Below are positions 49,001-56,232 of a DNA stretch of 64,000 nucleotides, in pieces. The notes beneath the pieces are model-generated. The model did not search any database and had not been told where the DNA came from. It saw only the letters and a program-made list of their open reading frames with translations. Positions within the stretch are counted from its first letter, which is position 1. Each line of letters begins with the position of its first letter. The DNA lies in the NCBI GenBank assembly GCA_900541925.1, contig UQMB01000003.1, forward strand, positions 124,001 through 188,000, read 5' to 3'. A program made the translations under genes and the position numbers. Source of the stretch: an uncultured Bacteroidales bacterium. GTDB lineage: Bacteria; Bacteroidota; Bacteroidia; Bacteroidales; UBA932.

Positions 49001-50012
49001 CGCACTCTGCCGCAAGATAGTCGAGGCGCACAAGGGGAGCATCAGCGTCGAGAGCGCCCCAGGCCAGGGCGCGACGTTCGCTTTCAGCCTGCCTGAAGGC
49101 TGCGGGCATATCCCGGCAGGGATGAGGTGCGTGCGTGCGGATGAGGATCGGGTCAACTCTCAGGAACTCAGTTGTATAGACTCTGACTTTGTCGAGGAGG
49201 TAAAGGCCTCGCAGGCTAAGGCCGGGCTGGGCAGGGTCAGGATGCTGATAGTTGAGGATAACGATGAACTGCGTGCTTCCCTCGCCGACCTTTTCGAGCC
49301 GTACTTCACTGTCACTCTGGCTGTCGACGGGCTGGATGCGATAGAGAAGATTGAGCATTCGCATCCGGATATCATCCTGAGCGACCTGATGATGCCGAAC
49401 CTCGACGGCAACGAGCTCTGCTCGCGCGTCAAGAACAATATCGAGACGAGCCACATCCCGTTCGTGCTGCTCACCGCCAAGGTGTCGGTGGAGGCCGAGC
49501 TGGAGGGATTCATCAACGGTGCGGATGATTACATAGCCAAGCCGTTCAACGTCAAAGTATTGGTGCGCAAATGCGTCAACCTCGTCAATTCCAGGGCTAT
49601 GCTGCAGCGCAAGTTCCTCTTTTCCGCCAATATGGAGTCCAACGAACTCGTCGGCGACAACGACATCGACCGGCAGTTTATGGACAAGGCGATGAAGATA
49701 ATCGACGAGCATCTCTCCGACTCGGAGTTCGATATCGATGTTTTTGCCCGCGAGATGGCGATGGGAAGGACCAATTTCTTTATGAAGATCAAGGGGATGA
49801 CCGGGCAGACTCCGAGCCGCTTCATCAGCGGCATGCGGCTCAAGAAGTCGCTTGCCCTCCTCGACGGGCAGCCTCAGCTCACCATCAGCGAGGTGGCTTA
49901 TATGGTCGGTTTCACATCTCCGAGTTACTTCATCAAGTCGTTCCGTGAACTCTACGGCTTCACCCCGTCCGCTTACAAATCCCGCAAGCAGTCCTCATCA
50001 GATGACTGGTAG
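46047..50012 (+). CDS. Hybrid two-component system sensor/regulator (HTCS) of the large PUL
   Basis: 1,321 residues. Signal peptide; periplasmic beta-propeller repeats (~25-660; repeats like 'EFGMVWIGTNDGLNRYDGQR' and 'DPYGRYWIGTFNGLCVLDPD'); Y_Y_Y domain (~690-745, 'FEYRLNGFDDKW'); membrane helix at ~748-768. The cytoplasmic kinase has phospho-acceptor His804 in 'TYISHEIRTPVTLM' and an HATPase ('NLLSNAFKHTGK', 'GTGLGLALCRKIVEAHKG'). A receiver carries Asp1113 in 'ILSDLMMPNLDGNE', and a C-terminal AraC-type HTH (~1220-1321) includes 'YMVGFTSPSYFIKSFRELYG'. HTCS proteins bind a specific oligosaccharide in the periplasm and activate their adjacent PUL. A TAAATTTA near-match 8 bases upstream is the only promoter-like box. 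Confidence 0.95.
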   Translation: MPRMIIALITSMLLFCSISSGADNFTVFSHLGSSEGLSNDNITSIYQDEFGMVWIGTNDGLNRYDGQRVEVLRPVPGDSTSIFNNNIKCICGDRKGKIYVISKFALDEYDISTEKFRHIRKGGMLYICCNRGRLWAASRRTVYKLVNGSLEEFCSLDDYSDITSILELSDGRVLIATEADGAFAVDENRKMSRFLEGTYVSGLLEDSKHNLWFCTRYQGLFKLSSNNLMSSYRHGADPGTISDDYVRTLCEDPYGRYWIGTFNGLCVLDPDTRVIKRIDRGSLPSSSIWDIICDRDGAMWVGSRYGGISIWSKNLDIFDSYNFYGDIAEDSRGGLFVASEDNKLIHYDPFTRRTETIDALSEYGFKSLCFDKFRGVLWIGTLRGGLFSMDRRGGITSYRHNEDDPAAIPSEHIHKIIPYGTDSLIVATKRGIVMFSPASGRCRKLFEGTGAERKYVSDIMVDDSLRCWTALSGCVCRTDPATGETREYFVGGSVPELGTSNIQTIFQDCDSQIYLGSTGRGLFVYRPGDETFTCINTHNSTLPNDYIVDIGRSPAGYLLIVTNKGLTRYDSVNGVFLNYNQDNGYPIPNTNAYGVFVASDAHIYLSSFGQTLSFYENDLVVPERDSDIRFVSLTVDNRRVHPGDGSGILRESLLYQDNIVIPAGHNVFSVGCSPISYTSGVGEKFEYRLNGFDDKWIEGDLKTPLTYTNLPPRSYSLEARLVDRQTLKEISHRVLHIQIRPHFYQTVWFFLLLFAAAVAFALFCFNTYASRLRLNSSLEQEKLEKKKIQELNSAKMQFFTYISHEIRTPVTLMTSSVESLLSQGGQVPGMYAKLKGLRDNLGKVTTLINELLDFRKQESGVAGQKFSENDIVLHLAKTETCFREYAQQRDIELTFSNLTGRRSLPLWYDYDQIDKVLTNLLSNAFKHTGKCDCITLELSEGGGRVTVKVTDSGEGIEPIYQKMIFEPFGQVPGKGGEALGTGLGLALCRKIVEAHKGSISVESAPGQGATFAFSLPEGCGHIPAGMRCVRADEDRVNSQELSCIDSDFVEEVKASQAKAGLGRVRMLIVEDNDELRASLADLFEPYFTVTLAVDGLDAIEKIEHSHPDIILSDLMMPNLDGNELCSRVKNNIETSHIPFVLLTAKVSVEAELEGFINGADDYIAKPFNVKVLVRKCVNLVNSRAMLQRKFLFSANMESNELVGDNDIDRQFMDKAMKIIDEHLSDSEFDIDVFAREMAMGRTNFFMKIKGMTGQTPSRFISGMRLKKSLALLDGQPQLTISEVAYMVGFTSPSYFIKSFRELYGFTPSAYKSRKQSSSDDW

Positions 50013-50075
50013 AGCGAACGCTCTGCCCGTACAGTTCTCCCAAGATTGCCGGCTGGCGCCGTGCTGGGCGGGCGC

Positions 50076-50200
50076 GGCGCGGAACATCGCGGCACCGTGG
50101 AACCTTGCGGCACCGTGGAACCTTGCGGCGCCGTGGAATCTTTGCCGTGCCGTGGAATCTCTGCCGACGCGTGGAACCTCGCGGCACCGTGGAACATTGC
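50076..50200. repeat. 18-bp tandem repeat array (7 units)
   Basis: Seven units of about 18 bases with consensus GGCACCGTGGAACCTTGC (two adjacent units are identical at 50091-50108 and 50109-50126; one is 15 and two are 19 long). The last unit abuts the 81-bp element. The other copy of the element, at 28344, has only two such units, so the array length varies between loci. There are no spacers, so it is not a CRISPR array. Confidence 0.85.
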
Positions 50201-50280
50201 CGTGCGCACCAGGGGCGTTTTCACTCACCGTGATGATTTTCAGAAGCCCGCGTGCGCAGAAAGGGACCTGGTGCGCACGG
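50200..50280 (+). mobile_element. 81-bp inverted-repeat element, right copy
   Basis: CCGTGCGCACCAGG (50200-50213) and CCTGGTGCGCACGG (50267-50280) are perfect 14-bp inverted repeats. Inside, GTGCGCA (50251-50257) could instead pair with TGCGCAC of the right arm, so two exclusive hairpins are possible. Same orientation as the left copy at 28344-28424. Its right edge is where the DnaE/PHP fragment loses its reading frame similarity. Confidence 0.65.
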
Positions 50281-50281
50281 T

Positions 50282-50681
50282 GAGTCAACCATTTTCGGGT
50301 AAATACAAATAGCTTGTGGCTGATTCGTGGCTTACCATGATACACGCCTTCGCAGTTTGCGATTGAACATAACTTGACCAGATTGTGATAGCCGGTAAGA
50401 TTCTTGGCCAGCAGAATCAAATGGAAGGTTTCCCGGTGCTTGTCGTCCCTCAGCGTGTGGTCATAATGGTCGGTAATCCAGAACTCACAGCCTACAACCG
50501 GCTTCACCTCTGGGTATTGTTCTGCTGCCGAAAGGAATTCCGGGACGCCGGATAGCGTGCCGTGGTCAGTAATGGCGAGGCCGGGCATTCCGTTATGCCA
50601 TGCGTATGGGAACATTTCCCGGATCTTCGCAATTCCGTCGATGGAGTATTCCGTGTGTGCGTGTAAGTGTACAAAAGCCAT
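50282..50681 (-). pseudogene. N-terminal PHP-domain fragment of a DNA polymerase III alpha-like protein
   Basis: From ATG 50681 the minus strand encodes the DnaE-type PHP domain start: 'MAFVHLHAHTEYSIDGIAKI' (HxH metal motif), 'GMPGLAITDHGTLSGVPEFL', 'VKPVVGCEFWITDHYDH' and 'ETFHLILLAKNLTGYHNLVK' through 'GVYHGKPRI'. Similarity ends there; the frame then runs into the 81-bp element and tandem repeats as low-complexity Arg-rich sequence. Intact DnaE is about 1,100-1,250 residues, so ~90% is missing. The upstream sequence has no clear promoter. It is a truncated relic whose break point coincides with the repeat element. Confidence 0.78.
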
Positions 50682-50776
50682 GGCGTTATCTTGTTTATTA
50701 TGCTGCAAAGAAAGGCAATCTGACTACCAAATACTGGCAGGCGGCAAGTTGTTTCAACCCGGCTTTAGTAAGCGGC

Positions 50777-50917
50777 AAAAAATAAGTTGCCGCAGATTTG
50801 GCAAAGATTTTTGTGGATAGATTTCTTTTTGAAGAAGGAGTGTGCCGGTGGCACATGACTGATGAAAAAAGGAATATTGGCCAAAAAGATTGCCAAAGGT
50901 GATGCAACTTATTTTTT
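50777..50917. repeat. 141-bp segment bounded by inverted repeats
   Basis: Perfect 14-bp ends AAAAAATAAGTTGC (50777-50790) and GCAACTTATTTTTT (50904-50917), with pairing continuing imperfectly through about 35 bases on each side (TTGGCAAAG.TTTTT versus AAAAAGATTGCCAAA). The segment has no gene. It looks like a small MITE-type element or a bidirectional terminator-like structure between the DnaE fragment and the exonuclease unit. Confidence 0.55.
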
Positions 50918-51011
50918 AACGATTACTTACTGTCCCGGAGCAGATTTTACTCTGTGGGAAAACTCTCTACGGGCGGCGCATGGTTTTCAGCAAAAAAGTG
51001 ATAATGTTCAT

Positions 51012-51019
51012 TATTTTTG
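51012..51019 (+). promoter_or_regulatory. -7 box upstream of the WYL stub and exonuclease
   Basis: TATTTTTG, an exact TAnnTTTG match, 25 bases before the ATG of the WYL-like stub at 51045. Confidence 0.5.
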
Positions 51020-51044
51020 CACTCAATAATAAAGGTACTGATAT

Positions 51045-51149
51045 ATGGCAAAGAACTATTTTGACTGGAACGTTTGGTTGATTGATGTCATCGACCGTCA
51101 CGGGCATATCTCTTTCAAGGACATCAGGAATATGATTGCCAACTACTGA
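51045..51149 (+). pseudogene. N-terminal stub of a WYL-domain transcriptional regulator
   Basis: 34 residues, ATG 51045 to TGA 51147-51149: 'MAKNYFDWNVWLIDVIDRHG' followed by HISFKDIRNMIANY. This matches the first helix-turn-helix segment of Bacteroidota WYL regulators (pattern: MAKNxFxRYxWLIDxIxRxGxISFxEI). The remaining ~270 residues are missing. Its stop lies 2 bases before the exonuclease start, so it now serves as a leader peptide in the same transcript. It is too short to be a regulator alone. Confidence 0.6.
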
Positions 51150-51151
51150 TT

Positions 51152-51652
51152 ATGAAAGACTTCGCGGCAATTGATTTCGAGACCGCCAACGAGTGCCGGT
51201 CAAGCGTGTGCAGCGTGGGTGTGGTGATTGTACGCAGCGGCCAGATTGTGGACTCATTCTACAGTCTGATTCACCCGGAGCCGGAATACTATAAGTGGTT
51301 CTGTCAGCGGGTTCACGGGTTGTCTGAAGAGGACACGGAAGACGCTCCGGTGTTCCCGTATGTGTGGGAGAAGATAGCTCCGATGATTGAGGGGCTGCCG
51401 CTTGTGGCCCACAATAGCCCCTTCGACGAAGGATGCCTGAAAGAGGTGTTCAGGGTATATCAGATGGACTATCCGGACTATGAGTTTTACGACACCCTCA
51501 CAGCTTCCCGTAAGCATTACGGATGCAGATTGCCGGACCACCAGTTGCAGACCGTGGCGGCCGCCTGCGGCTATGACCTGACCGCCCACCACCATGCCCT
51601 GGCCGACGCGGAAGCCTGTGCCCATATAGCGATTAAGCTTCTGGGGATTTAG
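51152..51652 (+). CDS. DnaQ-like 3'-5' exonuclease (DEDDh)
   Basis: 166 residues. Exo motifs: I 'FAAIDFETANECRSSVCSVG' (Asp8, Glu10), II 'PLVAHNSPFDEGCLKEVF', III 'HHALADAEACAHIAIKLLG' (His and Asp, the DEDDh type). It is a stand-alone epsilon-like proofreading or repair exonuclease acting on DNA or RNA 3' ends. Lying beside a DnaE PHP fragment and a WYL stub, it is the only intact member of what may once have been a replication/repair island. Confidence 0.92.
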   Translation: MKDFAAIDFETANECRSSVCSVGVVIVRSGQIVDSFYSLIHPEPEYYKWFCQRVHGLSEEDTEDAPVFPYVWEKIAPMIEGLPLVAHNSPFDEGCLKEVFRVYQMDYPDYEFYDTLTASRKHYGCRLPDHQLQTVAAACGYDLTAHHHALADAEACAHIAIKLLGI

Positions 51653-51736
51653 TTGGTCGGAAAACAATCCCGATATTTGTCGGTTTTTATTTCCGATAAT
51701 TTCCGGAAAAATTTTCCAACAATCTCCGGCTTTTTG

Positions 51737-51744
51737 TATCTTTG
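51737..51744 (+). promoter_or_regulatory. -7 box of the DUF4143 ATPase gene
   Basis: TATCTTTG, an exact TAnnTTTG match, 18 bases before the start codon at 51763; the same octamer as the higBA -7 box. Confidence 0.6.
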
Positions 51745-51762
51745 CATTCAAAGACATAGGAT

Positions 51763-53070
51763 ATGGGTACATACAAACCAAGAATAGCCGACTCTGTCCT
51801 TGCGAGAAAACTCGCCGGTAAGGGGGCCGTTCTCATTGAAGGCCCCAAGTGGTGCGGCAAGACGACTACCGCCGAACAGCAGGCGGGGAGTGTCATCTAT
51901 ATGGATGACCCCAAGAAGGTGAAAGAAAACCTCCTCAAGGCGGATCTGGCTCCTCAGGAGCTGCTGGAAGGAGAGCATCCGCGTTTGCTTGACGAGTGGC
52001 AGATAGCCCCGCAACTTTGGGATACCATCCGATTTGATGTGGACCATCGTCCCGGTAACGGCCATTACATCCTGACTGGCTCATCTGTTCCCGTTGAGGA
52101 GGAGGAAGACGAAGAAAAGCAGGAAGAGAACAAGAGGATGCGCCATTCCGGTACTGGCCGGTACGGCTGGGTGAAGATGCGCCCGATGGCGCTCTATGAA
52201 TCCGGTGAATCCAATGGTGCCATCAGTCTGAAGGAACTCTTCAATGCACCGGAGAAGGTCTATGCCAAGAGCAATCTTTCCCGTGAAGACCTTGCCTTCG
52301 TCCTCTGCCGTGGCGGCTGGCCGGCCGCGATAGACTTGGAAAGGGACATTGCCCTGGACCAGGCTTTCGACTATGTGGATTCCGTGGCCAAGAAGGATAT
52401 GAACCGCGTGGTGGACAAGGTCCGCCGCAATCCGGAGCGTGTGCGCCAGCTCATGCGTTCTTATGCCAGGAACCTGGCTTCCCAGGCCCCATACGAAACC
52501 ATTGCTGCAGACATGCAGGCCAACGAACCCAAGGGAATGGATGCGGAAACCGTCTCTGCCTATATTGATGCGCTTCGAAAACTCTTTGTGGTTGAGGAAT
52601 CCAAGGCCTGGAATCCCAATCTCCGTTCCAAGACCGCCATCCGTACCACCAATACCAGATACTACTCTGATCCGTCCATCGGGACTGCCGCCCTGGGCAT
52701 TGGCCCCGGAGACTTGTTGTCGGATTTCAACACTTTCGGCCTTCACTTTGAGGGACTGGCCGTGCGAGACCTCCGGACCTATGCGTCCGGCCTGCTGGGA
52801 GAAGTCTATCACTATCGCGATTCTGAAGGATTGGAATGTGATGCCATCGTCCATCTGCGTGACGGCAGCTACGGCCTCATCGAGATCAAGATTGGCGGAG
52901 AGAGCCTCATCAACGAAGGTGCACAGACGCTCATCAAGCTCCGGAACAAGATTGACCCTACCAAGATGAAGAATCCGTCTTTCCTGATGGTTCTCGTGGG
53001 CATCGGAGAGATAGCGTACCGCCGCGAAGACGGCGTGTACGTGGTCCCGATAGGGTGCCTGAAGGACTAA
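51763..53070 (+). CDS. AAA-family ATPase with DUF4143 domain
   Basis: 435 residues. Walker A 'AVLIEGPKWCGKTTTAEQ' (~25-40), Walker B-like 'PRLLDEWQIAPQLWDTIR', sensor 'GHYILTGSS', an acidic loop 'VEEEEDEEKQEENKR', and the C-terminal DUF4143 part with the nuclease-like 'LECDAIVHLRDGSYGLIEIK' (D...ExK, PD-(D/E)xK-like). These proteins are common, often in variable regions; their role is unknown, with mobile-element or defence links suggested. It has its own promoter and is convergent with the hydrolase gene that follows. Confidence 0.9.
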   Translation: MGTYKPRIADSVLARKLAGKGAVLIEGPKWCGKTTTAEQQAGSVIYMDDPKKVKENLLKADLAPQELLEGEHPRLLDEWQIAPQLWDTIRFDVDHRPGNGHYILTGSSVPVEEEEDEEKQEENKRMRHSGTGRYGWVKMRPMALYESGESNGAISLKELFNAPEKVYAKSNLSREDLAFVLCRGGWPAAIDLERDIALDQAFDYVDSVAKKDMNRVVDKVRRNPERVRQLMRSYARNLASQAPYETIAADMQANEPKGMDAETVSAYIDALRKLFVVEESKAWNPNLRSKTAIRTTNTRYYSDPSIGTAALGIGPGDLLSDFNTFGLHFEGLAVRDLRTYASGLLGEVYHYRDSEGLECDAIVHLRDGSYGLIEIKIGGESLINEGAQTLIKLRNKIDPTKMKNPSFLMVLVGIGEIAYRREDGVYVVPIGCLKD

Positions 53071-53102
53071 AGACCTGGACAATAAAGGATGCCGTCGACG
53101 TG

Positions 53103-53128
53103 AAGGTCAACAAGGGATTGTTGGCCTT
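53103..53128. terminator. Hairpin between convergent genes
   Basis: AAGGTCAACAA (53103-53113) pairs with TTGTTGGCCTT (53118-53128) with one G-T, loop GGGA. There is no clear T tract on either side, so termination is plausible but not certain. Confidence 0.4.
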
Positions 53129-53199
53129 CTTTGGTGAGGAGGAAGGCGCTGTCGGGGGCATGAATAGGTTTTCGGTGAGGGCAGGATGCGGCGGGGCGC

Positions 53200-54111
53200 T
53201 CACTCCTTGTCGATGAGCGGGTTTTTCTCAACGGTCCATCCTTCACGGCGTGAAAGGCCGCAGTCTGGTCCCTGGAAGAATTTCGCCGCTTCGGTGTCGC
53301 CCTTGAGCCGCCACTCCAGCCATGCCAGGGCAGGGATTGTGAACTCGCCTCCGTGAGGCTGGGCGTATGTGCCGGCGTGTCCGACCGGATAGTTGGCTGC
53401 AAAGGCCGGAACCTTGACGAGTCTGTGGAAGTCGTCCATGCCGTTCTCATAGGCGATGTCCTCCGGTCCTCCAAGAATATAGATGACAGGCACTTTGATG
53501 TCCTGCAGCCTGTCTTTGAGCGGCATCGGCATGTTCGGTACAGCACCTGAAGCATCGATGAAAAGGCCGCTGTTGCAGATCATGATGGTCTTGAGCCTCG
53601 GATCGGCTGAATTGTCCAGGGTCTGGAGACCTCCGCAGGACATTCCCGCGGCAGCGATGGCATTGACATCGATTCTATTGTAGTAAGGGCTGTTTTTGTC
53701 GCCGTTCTGTGCGATGGCCCAGTCGATGGACTCGAGCTGCTGGTCGGAAGTGGACATCGGGCCCCGGTAATGCTCTTCCGTCATCGGAATATAGCCTGTG
53801 GCGACGACAAGGAATCCGTGGGATGCAATCTCGTTGAGGAACAGCATGTGTTCCCACGGGGAATTGTTGCAGGCCCCGTTTCCCCACACCAGGACGGGCA
53901 GCGAGTTCTTTTTCCCGAAAGGTGAGAGGTCTGAGGGAACAAAGACGGTATGGGCTTCCAGGTCCGGAGCCTCCAGCATCAGGGCTTTGTATGGGCCGGT
54001 GCCTCCATCTTCGAGGACACGTGACCGGGTGGCAGGTGGAACAACTGGGCCGGAGTGGCATGCCGTCATCAGCGTCAGGACGCAGAGAGTGGTAAGAAAT
54101 CCTGTTTTCAT
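53200..54111 (-). CDS. Alpha/beta-hydrolase lipoprotein (esterase-like)
   Basis: 303 residues; lipobox 'LTLMTAC' (Cys18). Alpha/beta-hydrolase features: oxyanion strand 'LPVLVWGNGACNNSPWEH', nucleophile elbow 'AAAGMSCGGLQTL' (G-M-S-C-G), acid 'VPVIYILGGPEDIAYENG' and His in 'YPVGHAGTYAQPHGGE'. It resembles poly- or acetyl-ester hydrolases (dienelactone/PET-hydrolase-like) used to remove acyl groups from glycans. It is divergent from the GH2 gene at 54260 across 148 bases. A TATCTTCG near-match to the -7 consensus lies about 20 bases upstream of its start. Confidence 0.85.
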   Translation of the reverse strand: MKTGFLTTLCVLTLMTACHSGPVVPPATRSRVLEDGGTGPYKALMLEAPDLEAHTVFVPSDLSPFGKKNSLPVLVWGNGACNNSPWEHMLFLNEIASHGFLVVATGYIPMTEEHYRGPMSTSDQQLESIDWAIAQNGDKNSPYYNRIDVNAIAAAGMSCGGLQTLDNSADPRLKTIMICNSGLFIDASGAVPNMPMPLKDRLQDIKVPVIYILGGPEDIAYENGMDDFHRLVKVPAFAANYPVGHAGTYAQPHGGEFTIPALAWLEWRLKGDTEAAKFFQGPDCGLSRREGWTVEKNPLIDKE

Positions 54112-54259
54112 GTGGAATGTATGTTTTTACGAAGATAGGAAGTTCTTTTTGAAAAAACACAGGTGCCTTTGGAATCCGTCCTTTCCGTGTTATTATTTGT
54201 CTTGTATGGCGGACTTCCTCTGACTGAAATCCGCGACCTTTGCACAAACGTAACCATGT

Positions 54260-56215
54260 ATGAAAAGTTTTAAACATCTATTGATTGCCGCAGTGCTCTT
54301 GCCTTGCGGACTGTCTGCCCAGGAGACGATTTCTCTGGACGGGGAATGGTCCTTTTGGACGCCTGATCATCCGCAGACAACTGTCAATGTCCCTCATACT
54401 TTCAATGTGATGGACGGTTTGGAGTCGTATGCCGGGAAGGCTTTCTACAGCAGAGAAGTGCCTGTCGGTCCGCAACAGAAAGGGAAAAAGTTGCGTGTGC
54501 AGTTCAACGGCGTCTTCCACGATGCTGTCGTCTATGTGAATGGGCAGAAAGCGGGAGAACACCTGAATGCCGGATACACACCATTCAGCTTCGACATCAC
54601 TCCTTTCATCGATTATTCACCTGGAGCGCGGAATGAGATGCTTGTCGAATGCGACAACAGTTACTCCGAAGATAATCTCCCCTGTGGCAGCCGTTTTGAC
54701 TGGGCCAACGACGGCGGCATATACCGAAGCGTGTCGCTTCATACAAGCGGAGCCCACAGCCTGAGATATGTCCATGTGACACCGCAGATTGACCTGCAGG
54801 ACAGTACGGCGCTTGCGCAGTTCAGCATCCGGTTGTGGGAACCGGAAATCAGAAAAGCTGACTTCCGGTTCCGGGTCACTGAGAACCGGACAGACCGGAC
54901 TCTGTTTGCTCAAGCTCGGTCGTTGAGGCGGACCCGGGAGGGGACGTTCGACGTCGCGTTCGATTGCGGAAAGGTCGAATTATGGCATTTCGACAATCCG
55001 GCCCTATATTCGTTCCAGGTTGAACTGCTGGATGGAAAAGCGGTCTCCGATGTCAAGGAAGAGAATTTCGGTTTCCGGACTGTCACGATTGACGGAGATC
55101 AACTGCTCTTGAACGGTGAACCGGTCCGTTTGCCTGGAATCGAAAACATGCCCGGATCCAATCCGGATTTCGGTATGGCCGAATCATATGCGTATATGGA
55201 GAAAACGGTCGGGAGGATGAAGGATCTGAACTGCACCATCACCCGTTTCCACTGGGCTCAGGATGATTACCGTCTGTCCCTGATGGATGAAAAGGGGATT
55301 CTGGTCCAGGAAGAGATCTCCTGGTGGCAAAGACCGTCCGGGGAACTGACGCCTGCGCAGATGGAAACAGCCAAGCGGCAGATTGCAGAACTTGTAGAAG
55401 CGCATTACAACCATCCATGTTTGTTTGCTTGGGGCATGAGCAACGAGGTGGATGATAACCGTAAAGATCTTGTTGAACTAGGTGCTTTCACAAGGTCGTT
55501 GGATCCCGTGCGGATAGTGGATGCGGTATCCAACTCCATCTGGGAAAAATTGGAAAATGATCCTGCTCTGGTACTTGATCTCCCTACGTGGAATGAGTAC
55601 ATGGGAACCTGGCATGCTGACAGCCGGGAAGACCTCCTGACAAGCATGCCGGAGGTGGAGAAGGTACTGAACGGGAGACCTCTGCTGATTACCGAGCACG
55701 GACTGTGCGAACCGGCCTTTACTGGAGGTGATGCCCGCCGTGTGGATGAAATGATCTTCCATATCAGCGAGTGGAAGAAACATCCTTTTATCTGCGGGTA
55801 CATTTATTTCAGTTTGGAGGATTACCGCACACACATGGGGGAGGAAGGTGTCGGCCGGAACGCGGTACGGCGCCATGGCGTTTGTGACAAGAGGCTCGAA
55901 CCGAAGGCCTCTTACTATGTTCTCCGCCAGATCATGTCTCCTGTTGCCGTAAGCAAGGTGCGCAAGACGGATTCAGGCATGGACTCCATCATGTGCCGTG
56001 ATGCGGAAGTGACACTTCAGGTATCTGATGACATCCCGTCCTACACGTTGCGGGGTTATTCTGTCCGATATCTCACCAAACAAGGTGAAACCATGCGAAT
56101 CCACCTTCCTGACCTTGCTCCAGGCGTACAGCATGAGATGATTCTGCGGGACTTGAATGATGGGTTCAACTTCGATATCCTCCGCCCGGACGGGAGCGCG
56201 CTTCTGAGTTACTGA
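54260..56215 (+). CDS. GH2 glycoside hydrolase (beta-galactosidase/glucuronidase type)
   Basis: 651 residues with a signal peptide (ending near GLSA). Order: jelly-roll sugar-binding domain (~22-165, 'LDGEWSFWTPDHPQTTVNVP', 'SRFDWANDGGIYRSVSLH'), Ig domain (~170-275), and TIM barrel (~280-580). The acid/base is Glu396 in 'LFAWGMSNEVDDN' and the nucleophile Glu479 in 'RPLLITEHGLCEP'. Length and layout are nearest to beta-glucuronidase and short beta-galactosidase GH2 members; the sugar is uncertain. It is followed, tail to tail after 17 bases, by the second hybrid sensor, which probably regulates it. Confidence 0.93.
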   Translation: MKSFKHLLIAAVLLPCGLSAQETISLDGEWSFWTPDHPQTTVNVPHTFNVMDGLESYAGKAFYSREVPVGPQQKGKKLRVQFNGVFHDAVVYVNGQKAGEHLNAGYTPFSFDITPFIDYSPGARNEMLVECDNSYSEDNLPCGSRFDWANDGGIYRSVSLHTSGAHSLRYVHVTPQIDLQDSTALAQFSIRLWEPEIRKADFRFRVTENRTDRTLFAQARSLRRTREGTFDVAFDCGKVELWHFDNPALYSFQVELLDGKAVSDVKEENFGFRTVTIDGDQLLLNGEPVRLPGIENMPGSNPDFGMAESYAYMEKTVGRMKDLNCTITRFHWAQDDYRLSLMDEKGILVQEEISWWQRPSGELTPAQMETAKRQIAELVEAHYNHPCLFAWGMSNEVDDNRKDLVELGAFTRSLDPVRIVDAVSNSIWEKLENDPALVLDLPTWNEYMGTWHADSREDLLTSMPEVEKVLNGRPLLITEHGLCEPAFTGGDARRVDEMIFHISEWKKHPFICGYIYFSLEDYRTHMGEEGVGRNAVRRHGVCDKRLEPKASYYVLRQIMSPVAVSKVRKTDSGMDSIMCRDAEVTLQVSDDIPSYTLRGYSVRYLTKQGETMRIHLPDLAPGVQHEMILRDLNDGFNFDILRPDGSALLSY

Positions 56216-56232
56216 TCCCGTGTTTTCCGTCA

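Noticed and set aside
50076..50200. Possible CRISPR array
   Set aside because: The 18-base units are contiguous with no spacers, vary in length and have no cas genes nearby; it is a tandem repeat.
49960..50224. Short Arg- and His-rich minus-strand frames with RKVPRCRKVPRC-type repeats
   Set aside because: They are simply translations of the 18-bp tandem repeat in frames that happen to stay open, with no start signal.
53067..53555. 162-codon minus-strand frame ending at 53067
   Set aside because: It overlaps the alpha/beta-hydrolase gene in another frame; the non-overlapping tail is too short to support a gene.
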